Origin: UBA1413 sp964567485
Lineage (GTDB): Bacteria > Bacteroidota > Bacteroidia > Bacteroidales > Prolixibacteraceae
Length of the DNA stretch: 64,000 nucleotides
Assembly: GCA_964567485.1 (NCBI GenBank)
Contig: CAZMMX010000014.1
Coordinates: 1 to 64,000, forward strand
Direction: 5' to 3'
The notes under the pieces are model-generated. The model saw nothing but the letters and a program-made list of their open reading frames with translations. It made no database searches and was not told the DNA's origin. The position numbers were made by a program, and so were the translations under genes. Each line of letters begins with the position of its first letter. Position 1 is the first letter of the stretch. This document shows, in pieces, positions 23,419-30,509 of the stretch.

Positions 23419-25536
23419 TTATTCTAATAAGTCTGTTTTTCCTTTAATCTCGGACAGCAGTTTTTCTGCCAGGTTCCGGGGGACCTCCTCATAATGGCTG
23501 AATTCCATCGATGAGGTAGCACGCCCCGATGAGAGGGTTCTCAGCACGGTCACGTAGCCAAACTGTTCGGATAGCGGAACCATGGCGTGGATCACACGGG
23601 CTCCCGATTTGGACTCCATGCCAGATACGTTGCCCCTGCGGCGGTTCAGGTCACCGATGATGTCCCCCATGTATTCATCGGGAGTGACGATCTCCAGTTT
23701 CATGATCGGTTCGAGGAGCTTGGGCCCTGCCTTGGGAGCGGCACTGCGGTAGGCCTGCTTGGCACATATCTCAAAAGCGAGCTGATCGGAGTCCACATTG
23801 TGGTAAGAACCATCAAGAAGCGTCACCTTCAGTCCGTCGACAGGATAACCTGCCAATGGCCCGTTGGCGAGCGATTCCCTGAATCCCTTCTCCACGGCGG
23901 GGATAAACTCCCGGGGAATATTGCCCCCTTTCACCATGTCGACAAACTGTAAACCGACAACTCCCTGTTCTACAGGTTCGACACGCACAATAATATCTGC
24001 GAATTTTCCCCGGCCCCCGGTCTGTTTCTTGAAAACTTCGCGAAGTTCCACCGCACGGGTGATGGCCTCTTTGTAGGCCACCTGGGGGGCTCCCTGGTTG
24101 CATTCCACCTTGAACTCCCTTTTCAGACGGTCCACGATGATCTCGAGGTGAAGTTCTCCCATGCCGCGGATGATCGTCTGCCCGGAATCGGGATCTGTAG
24201 ACACCCTGAAGGTGGGATCCTCCTCCGACAGCTTGTTCAGTCCGTTGGCCAGCTTGTCGATGTCGTTCTGCGAACGCGGCTCTATGGCAATACCAATCAC
24301 CGGCTCGGGAAAGATCATGCTTTCCAGCTCTATCGGGTGGTCAACGGCACAAATGGTATCTCCCGTACGGATATCCTTAAAGCCCACGGCGGCACAAATA
24401 TCGCCGGCGCCAATCACATCCTTGGGATTCTGCTTATTAGAATGCATCTGATAAAGCCTCGAAATGCGCTCCTTCTTGCCCGTACGCGAATTGAGCACCT
24501 GCTGCCCCGCTTCGATCTTACCCGAATAGACCCTGATATAGCACAAACGTCCTACATAAGGATCGGTGGCTATCTTAAAGGCCAGTCCGGCCAAAGGCTC
24601 CTTCTCATCGGGTCTTCTCTTGATCTTTTCGTCGGGTAAACCGGGTTCGTTGCCCACCACCGCATCGATATCGACGGGACTCGGCAGGTAAGCACAGACC
24701 GCGTCGAGAAGCCTCTGGATTCCCTTGTTCTTGAAAGCCGACCCGCACATCATGGGAATGATGGCCCCGCTGATAGTCGACTTACGGATCACACTCTGCA
24801 ATTCCTCCACGGTGATGGATTCAGAATCCTCGAAAAACCGCTCCAGAAGTTCGTCATCGCTCTCGGCAGCCGACTCCACCAGTTTGGCCCTCCACTCTTC
24901 TGCCTGCTCCATCATTTCCGCAGGAATCGCATCGATCGTAAATTTCGTACCGTGGGTCTCATCCTCGTACCAACGAACAGCATTCATCCTGATCAGGTCG
25001 ATCACCCCCTCGAAATTCTCTTCAACACCGATGGGAATGACCAGCGGAACAGGATTGGCCTTCAGTTTATCGCGGATATCACTGTAAACACGATAAAAAT
25101 CGGCTCCCTGCCGGTCCATCTTATTCACAAAGGCAATACGGGGAACCCCGTATTTTTCAGCCTGGCGCCATACGGTTTCCGACTGTGCCTCCACTCCGCC
25201 AACGGCACAAAACAACGCCACAGCGCCATCCAGTACCCGAAGTGACCGTTCAACCTCCACGGTGAAATCAACGTGCCCTGGAGTGTCGATAATATTTATC
25301 TTGTAATTGTCGTCCTTGTACTTCCAGAAGGTCGTGGTCGCCGCCGATGTGATGGTGATCCCCCGCTCCTGTTCCTGCTCCATCCAGTCCATGGTGGCTG
25401 CCCCGTCATGCACCTCACCCAAACGGTGGGTCAGTCCGGTATAATACAGGATGCGCTCCGAAGTCGTGGTCTTACCGGCATCAATGTGCGCCATGATACC
25501 TATATTTCTGGTATATCTCAGATCCTGTACAGCCAT
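23419..25536 (-). CDS. fusA: Elongation factor G (canonical)
   Basis: 705 residues, a full-length EF-G. GTPase motifs are intact: G1 'AHIDAGKTTTSERIL', switch I 'ERGITITSAATT', G3 'DTPGHVDF' with the catalytic His, and G4 'NKMD'. Domain IV shows 'GGRGKFADIIVRVEPVEQG'. It moves tRNA and mRNA through the ribosome. A second, divergent EF-G-like gene lies about 5 kb away at 30510. Confidence 0.99.
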   Translation of the reverse strand: MAVQDLRYTRNIGIMAHIDAGKTTTSERILYYTGLTHRLGEVHDGAATMDWMEQEQERGITITSAATTTFWKYKDDNYKINIIDTPGHVDFTVEVERSLRVLDGAVALFCAVGGVEAQSETVWRQAEKYGVPRIAFVNKMDRQGADFYRVYSDIRDKLKANPVPLVIPIGVEENFEGVIDLIRMNAVRWYEDETHGTKFTIDAIPAEMMEQAEEWRAKLVESAAESDDELLERFFEDSESITVEELQSVIRKSTISGAIIPMMCGSAFKNKGIQRLLDAVCAYLPSPVDIDAVVGNEPGLPDEKIKRRPDEKEPLAGLAFKIATDPYVGRLCYIRVYSGKIEAGQQVLNSRTGKKERISRLYQMHSNKQNPKDVIGAGDICAAVGFKDIRTGDTICAVDHPIELESMIFPEPVIGIAIEPRSQNDIDKLANGLNKLSEEDPTFRVSTDPDSGQTIIRGMGELHLEIIVDRLKREFKVECNQGAPQVAYKEAITRAVELREVFKKQTGGRGKFADIIVRVEPVEQGVVGLQFVDMVKGGNIPREFIPAVEKGFRESLANGPLAGYPVDGLKVTLLDGSYHNVDSDQLAFEICAKQAYRSAAPKAGPKLLEPIMKLEIVTPDEYMGDIIGDLNRRRGNVSGMESKSGARVIHAMVPLSEQFGYVTVLRTLSSGRATSSMEFSHYEEVPRNLAEKLLSEIKGKTDLLE

Positions 25537-25588
25537 TCCGCTTTTTTTACTTTATATATAATAGGTTTACCGGGAATAATATCGGCCA

Positions 25589-26065
25589 TTAAAATCTGAA
25601 ATGGGCGAAAGCACGGTTGGCTTCAGCCATACGGTGAGTATCCTCTTTCTTTTTGTAGGCACCGCCCTCCTGGTTGTAGGCAGCCACAATCTCCGATGAG
25701 AGCTTGTCGGCCATCGACTTTCCGGAACGCTTTCCGGCATACAAAATCAGGTTCTTGATACTGATGGCCACTTTCCGCTCGTTGCGGATCTCCATCGGAA
25801 CCTGGAAGTTGGCACCACCAACACGGCGGCTCTTCACTTCTACCTGGGGGGTGATATTCTCAAGTGCCTTTTTCCAGACATCCAGAGGCGCCACCTCATC
25901 ATTCTTCATCCTCTTGGACACCATATCGAGGGTATCATAAAAAATCGTGTACGCCACTGATTTCTTCCCGTCTTTCATCAGGTCATTCACAAAACGGGTT
26001 ACCAAAACGTCATTGAACTTGGGATCGGGAAGAAGATGTCTCTTCTTCGGTTTTGTTTTTCTCAT
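25589..26065 (-). CDS. rpsG: Ribosomal protein S7
   Basis: 158 residues ('MRKTKPKKRHLLPDPKFNDV', 'VTRFVNDLMKDGKKSVAYTI', 'VEVKSRRVGGANFQVPMEIR'). Nucleates assembly of the 30S head. In E. coli it represses str mRNA by binding between rpsL and rpsG; the corresponding gap here is 134 bases and carries alternative hairpins. Confidence 0.98.
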   Translation of the reverse strand: MRKTKPKKRHLLPDPKFNDVLVTRFVNDLMKDGKKSVAYTIFYDTLDMVSKRMKNDEVAPLDVWKKALENITPQVEVKSRRVGGANFQVPMEIRNERKVAISIKNLILYAGKRSGKSMADKLSSEIVAAYNQEGGAYKKKEDTHRMAEANRAFAHFRF

Positions 26066-26118
26066 TTTTTTGTGTTTTAGTGTTATTTAAATTGGCTGCC
26101 CACAGGCGGTGTCTTCAG

Positions 26119-26169
26119 CACTTCTCCGGAAGACATTTGAGAGAAGTGGCTTACTCAACCAAACCACTT
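26119..26169 (-). promoter_or_regulatory. Alternative hairpins in the rpsL-rpsG gap (candidate S7 autoregulation site)
   Basis: CACTTCTC (26119-26126) pairs with GAGAAGTG (26141-26148), 8 bp with a 14-base loop. The right arm overlaps AAGTGG (26144-26149), which can instead pair with CCACTT (26164-26169). The two stems exclude each other. The gap is the longest inside the supercluster. A role in S7 feedback is inferred by analogy with E. coli only. Confidence 0.35.
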
Positions 26170-26199
26170 AGCAATAACTTAAATGAACGTTGTTGTTAA

Positions 26200-26607
26200 T
26201 TATTTCTTCTTTCCTGCAGCTGCGGGGGTTTTCCCTGCCTTCGGCCTCTTGGTGCCATACTTTGAACGGCGCTGGGTGCGGCCTTCCACTCCGGCCGTAT
26301 CCAAAGCACCGCGCACAAGATGGTAACGGACGCCGGGAAGGTCTTTTACCCTGCCGCCACGTACCAGCACGATGGAGTGCTCCTGAAGATTATGTCCTTC
26401 ACCGGGAATGTAAGCATTCACTTCCTTGCCGTTAGTCAGACGAACCCTGGCCACCTTGCGCATGGCCGAATTCGGCTTCTTGGGCGTGGTAGTGTAAACA
26501 CGCACACATACCCCACGACGCTGAGGACATGAATCCAAAGCCGGAGATTTGCTCTTCTCGACTTTACTTTGTCTTCCTTTTCTCACTAACTGTTGAATCG
26601 TTGGCAT
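26200..26607 (-). CDS. rpsL: Ribosomal protein S12
   Basis: 135 residues from the ATG at 26607, giving 'MPTIQQLVRKGRQ'; the frame upstream runs across the promoter region and is rejected. Decoding-centre protein. The two lysines where streptomycin-resistance mutations arise are unchanged ('TTPKKPNSAMRKVARV' and 'RVKDLPGVRYH'). The C-terminus 'KAGKTPAAAGKKK' is a short Lys/Ala tail. First gene of the supercluster. Confidence 0.98.
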   Translation of the reverse strand: MPTIQQLVRKGRQSKVEKSKSPALDSCPQRRGVCVRVYTTTPKKPNSAMRKVARVRLTNGKEVNAYIPGEGHNLQEHSIVLVRGGRVKDLPGVRYHLVRGALDTAGVEGRTQRRSKYGTKRPKAGKTPAAAGKKK

Positions 26608-26652
26608 AAATACCTGTTTTTTATCTACGTTAATAAATTGAAAAATGGACTG

Positions 26653-26681
26653 CAAAAGTATGTATAATTCTTGAAATCCAA
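26653..26681 (-). promoter_or_regulatory. Promoter P1 of the rpsL supercluster
   Basis: On the minus strand TTG (26681-26679), an 18-base spacer, then TACTTTTG (26660-26653). This matches the Bacteroidota -33/-7 pattern and would start transcription about 40 bases before rpsL. Confidence 0.6.
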
Positions 26682-26684
26682 TGG

Positions 26685-26719
26685 TTTTCGGGAATAAAAA
26701 CAACTCTTTCTCCCGAAAA
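26685..26719 (-). promoter_or_regulatory. Hairpin at the 5' end of the upstream rpsL transcript
   Basis: TTTTCGGGA (26685-26693) and TCCCGAAAA (26711-26719) form a perfect 9-bp inverted repeat with a 17-base loop. It sits just downstream of the predicted P2 start (near 26720), so P2 RNA would begin almost at the stem. There is no T-run typical of a terminator. Confidence 0.5.
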
Positions 26720-26726
26720 TGGCACG

Positions 26727-26756
26727 CAAAAGTACTAATTTTCAGTTAAGGACAAA
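26727..26756 (-). promoter_or_regulatory. Promoter P2 of the rpsL supercluster
   Basis: On the minus strand TTTG (26756-26753), an 18-base spacer, then TACTTTTG (26734-26727). Both elements match the Bacteroidota consensus. It is in tandem with P1, 74 bases upstream. Confidence 0.65.
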
Positions 26757-26822
26757 TTGAATCACAAAAAAAAGGGACTACAGAGGGGTGCTTTTTACGA
26801 AGAAGCATCAATGGGTTAACAT

Positions 26823-28130
26823 TCACCTGACGGCCAGGGAAACCAGGGGGGCTGTCAGGCGGGCCAGGAGGCTCCGGTCATGGGTGATCACCCGTGCTTC
26901 TCCGTTCATCCCGGGGACAGGCGGAAGCTGCTTGCCGGTATCGGTCGTTAATCCCTGGTCAAGGGTCACCCAGGCGATATAATGTGGTTTGTCGGACGGG
27001 GCCGCAGGAACCAGCGATATCCTGACGACCTTTCCCCTGAGCATTCCATATTCGGTGGCGGGGAAATTTTCCAGACTGATTCTGACGGCCTGTCCCGGCA
27101 CCACCTTTCCCGAGCGGGCCACAGGAAGCAGCATCCTGCCCATGACTTCTTCACCTTGCGCCGGCACCACGGCAAAGACCGCATCTCCGGTCCGCACCTC
27201 CTGCAATTCACTCCACACCCCGGTAAAGGTGACCCTTCCGTCGACGGGACTTCTGAGGAGATGAAGGAATTCCCACTCCTCCAGGGCATTGCGCAGAATT
27301 CCTGCTGTTTCGCTGACGGCAGCCCTGAGTCTCTCGTGCTGCTCCTCCTCCTGGCTTTTCGTCTCTGTTACCAGCCGGTGTACTCCCGAGAGTTTCATCT
27401 CGGCCTCGGCCAGGGAAGCCACGGCAGCCCGGTAACGTGATTCATGGTCCAGGAATTCGGCACGTGACTTTTCCAGTTCAATTTCCGAAATCGTCTTTAC
27501 ACGGAAGAGCGAGGAATCGCGGTTAAGCTGTTTGCGGCTGATGGCCACCCGGTCGCCGAGGATCTCCACCTGTCGTTCCAGGTGAAGACGGTATTTTTCG
27601 AGTCCCGCTGATTCTACCCTCAGGGAGGTCCCCTTTTCCGCCAGCAGGTTATGAGTCGTTACGTTATCGTATTCACTCAGCGCGGCCATAAAGCCGGCAA
27701 AGGCTGCCCGGGCATCCCCCAGCCGTAACTCCCCGTGATTCCTGAGTTCTGCCAGAGATCCGTCACCAGCAGCCAGAGAATCATGGTTCTCCAGCCACTC
27801 CCCAAGAAAGAAGATATCTTCAGGAGATGCCGCACTGGCGATGATACCCAGCAAATCTCCCATTTTGACCTCTTGTTGGTCGGCCACCAGAAGGTCTCCC
27901 AGAAACCCCGTGGTGCGGGCATGCACGGTGACCGGAGGAGACGGGGATACCAGCGCCACAGGTGCTGTGATCACATCGGGGTACCTGATGAGCCAGGCCA
28001 GAAGAAGCAACAGCAGGAAAAAAACCGCCACCAGAAGAGTTCCCCGCCGGATCAGCCACCCCGGAGGAGCTTCCAGCACCTCCCGGGTTTCCTCACTCCT
28101 GGATCCTTGCTTTACCCTCTTTTCCATCAC
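26823..28130 (-). CDS. HlyD-family membrane fusion protein of peptide exporter
   Basis: 435 residues. One N-terminal transmembrane helix (about 30-48), then a biotinyl-lipoyl-like hairpin half ('VHARTTGFLGDLLVADQQEV'), a long coiled-coil stretch (about 130-290), the second half ('LRSPVDGRVTFTGVWSELQE') and a beta-barrel domain. Such adaptors bridge an inner-membrane ABC exporter to an outer-membrane channel; a TolC-like partner is not in the window. Its start overlaps the exporter stop by four bases (ATGA). The pair precedes rpsL on the same strand but should be transcribed separately from the rpsL promoters. Confidence 0.88.
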   Translation of the reverse strand: MMEKRVKQGSRSEETREVLEAPPGWLIRRGTLLVAVFFLLLLLLAWLIRYPDVITAPVALVSPSPPVTVHARTTGFLGDLLVADQQEVKMGDLLGIIASAASPEDIFFLGEWLENHDSLAAGDGSLAELRNHGELRLGDARAAFAGFMAALSEYDNVTTHNLLAEKGTSLRVESAGLEKYRLHLERQVEILGDRVAISRKQLNRDSSLFRVKTISEIELEKSRAEFLDHESRYRAAVASLAEAEMKLSGVHRLVTETKSQEEEQHERLRAAVSETAGILRNALEEWEFLHLLRSPVDGRVTFTGVWSELQEVRTGDAVFAVVPAQGEEVMGRMLLPVARSGKVVPGQAVRISLENFPATEYGMLRGKVVRISLVPAAPSDKPHYIAWVTLDQGLTTDTGKQLPPVPGMNGEARVITHDRSLLARLTAPLVSLAVR

Positions 28131-30343
28131 GATCCCAGTTCCAGTTGGTTCTTTACCAGATGATAATAGGCTCCCCGGCGTGCTGTGAGTTCCCCGTGGG
28201 TTCCGGTTTCAGCAATCCTTCCCCTGTCAAGGACCACGATTTGGTCGGCATGTTTGACCGTACTCAGGCGGTGCGCCACCACCACCACGGTGCGGTTGCG
28301 GTAAAACGACTCCAGGTTCTCCAGGATGGTCTTTTCGTTGTTGGCATCCAGGGCGTTCGTAGCCTCGTCGAGAAAAAGGAAGGCAGGATCCCTGTAAACA
28401 GCGCGGGCAATGAGGATTCTCTGTTTCTGGCCCTGGCTGAGTCCGGTGCCTTCCTGTCCGATTTTTGTGTTGTACCCCAGGGGCAGGCCCTCAATAAAAG
28501 CCCCGGCATTTGCAATCCGCACGGCATCGGCCAGGGCTTCCCTGTCGGGCTGATCCTCTGAGGGAGCGATATTCCCGGCTATGGTGTCGGAAAAGATAAA
28601 TCCATCCTGCATGACCACTCCGCAGTGACGGCGCCAGGCATCCATACTGAAGCGTTCCAGAGGGAGCTCTCCCACCCTGATCTCCCCCTCCCCGGGAGGG
28701 TAAAACCCCAGCAGCAGCTTGACCAGCGTGGTCTTGCCACTTCCGCTGGTGCCCACTATCGCCGTCACTTTATTCCGGGGAATGACCAGGGAAATATCAT
28801 CGAGAACTTTGGGAGACCGCGGCCCCTCATACCTAAAGGTCACCCGGTCAATGACCAGGTCCCTCTCAGCAGGAAGGAGACGCAGTTTTCCGGCATCGGG
28901 GTTCTCATCTTCCCCGCCGCTCTCCTCCTCCCCGGCCTGGTGGATCTCTCCCAGCCTGTCGAGGCTGATGCGCGCATCCTGGGCTGCGGTGGCAAAAGAG
29001 ACAAAATCCTGCAACGGGGCATTCAGCTGCCCGATGATGAACTGCACAGCCACCAGCATCCCCAGCGTCATATCGCCGGCAAGCACAGCCCGGGCGGCAA
29101 TGAATATGATCAGAATATTCTTGGCCTGCAAAAGAAACACCGACCCGGCCTGCTGCTGCTGGTGCAGCATCAACGCCTTTTGGCTGACCCTGAACAGACG
29201 GATCTGGATCCTCTCCCAATCCCATCTCTTCCGCTTCTCGCAATTGTTCAGCTTGATCTCCTGCATCCCCGAAATGAGCTGGTAGAGATTGGACTGGTTG
29301 GCCGCCAAAGCCTCAAAACGCCGGTTGTCAAGCTCCCTTCGCCTTTTCATGAAAAGATAAATCCAACCGATATAGAGGCCGCTTCCCAGCACAAAGACCA
29401 GGAGAATCTTCCAGCTGTACCAGGCCAGGACAACACCATATATTAAAAACATAAAGACCCCAAATGACATATTGACCAACTGTGTGGTCAGAAAAGCATG
29501 GATTCGGTTGTTATCCTCGATGCGCTGGCGCAGGTCTCCCGTCATCCGGGTATCGAAAAAGCGAACGGGCATCTTCATCAGCTTGATCAGAAAATCGGAA
29601 ATCAGGCTGATGCTGATGCGTGCGCTCATGTGGAGCATGATCCAGCTCCTGAGGAAGCCCACGGCCGTTTGGCTGACCATCAGTACCAACTGGGCAATGA
29701 GCACCAGAAGGATGAATCCCGCGTCTCCACTCCCGATGCCCACGTCGACAATGGCCTGGGTGAGAAAGGGAAAGAGCAGGCTGATGATGCTTCCTGTGAG
29801 AAACCCCAGGAGCAACTGAAACGCCAGGTTCCGGTAGGGCCGCAAATAGCTGCCAAAAAACCTGACACCCCCTTTGTTCTCCTTTTCGTTCTCTTCCGCA
29901 AAAAACCGGGGGGTGGTCTCCAGAAGTAACGCCACACCAGCAGGCTCCTCTCCCGAAGTGGTGGAGGCCCAATGGCGCAGGAGCTCCTCCTGCGGGTATT
30001 CCGCGGGCCCGGAAGCAGGATCAGAAACATAAAAGACGGTGCCCTTTCCCCGCTTTCTGATTTTGTAAAGCACCACAAAATGGTTCTGGTCCCAATGAAG
30101 GATCAATGGCATCGGCACATGTTCCAGGGTAGCGGCAGTAAGACGTACCCCGCGGCTCCGGAAGCCCAGTTTATCAGCAGCATCCCCCAGTGAAAGCAGA
30201 GAAATACCCTCCCTCGTCTGGTAAGTCAGCTCCCTGAGACTCTCCAGCCGGAGCTCCCTGCCATAATACCGGGATACCATTTTCAGGCAAACCGGACCAC
30301 AATCCATCGCATCAGGCTGTAAAATATGAGGAAACCGCGCCAT
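28127..30343 (-). CDS. Peptidase-containing ABC exporter (C39 protease, bacteriocin/peptide type)
   Basis: 738 residues in three parts. Residues 1-135 are a C39 protease with Gln9, catalytic Cys15 in 'DAMDCGPVCL', His88 in 'DQNHFVVLYK' and Asp108 in 'VSDPASGPAEY', so it looks active against double-glycine leaders. Residues of about 165-450 are the ABC transmembrane domain. From about 495 the ATPase has Walker A 'GTSGSGKTTLVKLL', signature 'LSQGQKQRI', Walker B 'PAFLFLDEATNALD' and the H-loop in 'VVVAHRLSTV'. These proteins cleave and export ribosomal peptides. No leader-peptide gene or modifying enzyme is visible next to it. Confidence 0.92.
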   Translation of the reverse strand: MARFPHILQPDAMDCGPVCLKMVSRYYGRELRLESLRELTYQTREGISLLSLGDAADKLGFRSRGVRLTAATLEHVPMPLILHWDQNHFVVLYKIRKRGKGTVFYVSDPASGPAEYPQEELLRHWASTTSGEEPAGVALLLETTPRFFAEENEKENKGGVRFFGSYLRPYRNLAFQLLLGFLTGSIISLLFPFLTQAIVDVGIGSGDAGFILLVLIAQLVLMVSQTAVGFLRSWIMLHMSARISISLISDFLIKLMKMPVRFFDTRMTGDLRQRIEDNNRIHAFLTTQLVNMSFGVFMFLIYGVVLAWYSWKILLVFVLGSGLYIGWIYLFMKRRRELDNRRFEALAANQSNLYQLISGMQEIKLNNCEKRKRWDWERIQIRLFRVSQKALMLHQQQQAGSVFLLQAKNILIIFIAARAVLAGDMTLGMLVAVQFIIGQLNAPLQDFVSFATAAQDARISLDRLGEIHQAGEEESGGEDENPDAGKLRLLPAERDLVIDRVTFRYEGPRSPKVLDDISLVIPRNKVTAIVGTSGSGKTTLVKLLLGFYPPGEGEIRVGELPLERFSMDAWRRHCGVVMQDGFIFSDTIAGNIAPSEDQPDREALADAVRIANAGAFIEGLPLGYNTKIGQEGTGLSQGQKQRILIARAVYRDPAFLFLDEATNALDANNEKTILENLESFYRNRTVVVVAHRLSTVKHADQIVVLDRGRIAETGTHGELTARRGAYYHLVKNQLELGS

Positions 30344-30417
30344 ACTTCCGTTTACGGGCCGAAAGTTATAAAATTAATGGCAGCCCCGAAAAGTTTATTT
30401 TCAAAAATCCAATCATC

Positions 30418-30447
30418 TTGATTGTTACTAAATTATTACTATTTTTG
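30418..30447 (+). promoter_or_regulatory. Promoter of the EF-G2-type gene
   Basis: TTG (30418-30420), 19-base spacer, TATTTTTG (30440-30447). It agrees with the Bacteroidota consensus. Start would be near 30453, leaving a leader of about 55 bases. Confidence 0.6.
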
Positions 30448-30509
30448 GCGCTTTTGAACATCTTTTCTCTTCCTTTGGTGAGAAAATTAATCATTCAAAA
30501 CAAGATATC

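Noticed and set aside
26823..30343. Type I secretion of a large RTX-type protein
   Set aside because: The ABC protein has an intact C39 protease with catalytic Cys, not the inactive C39-like domain of RTX exporters, so a peptide substrate is more likely.
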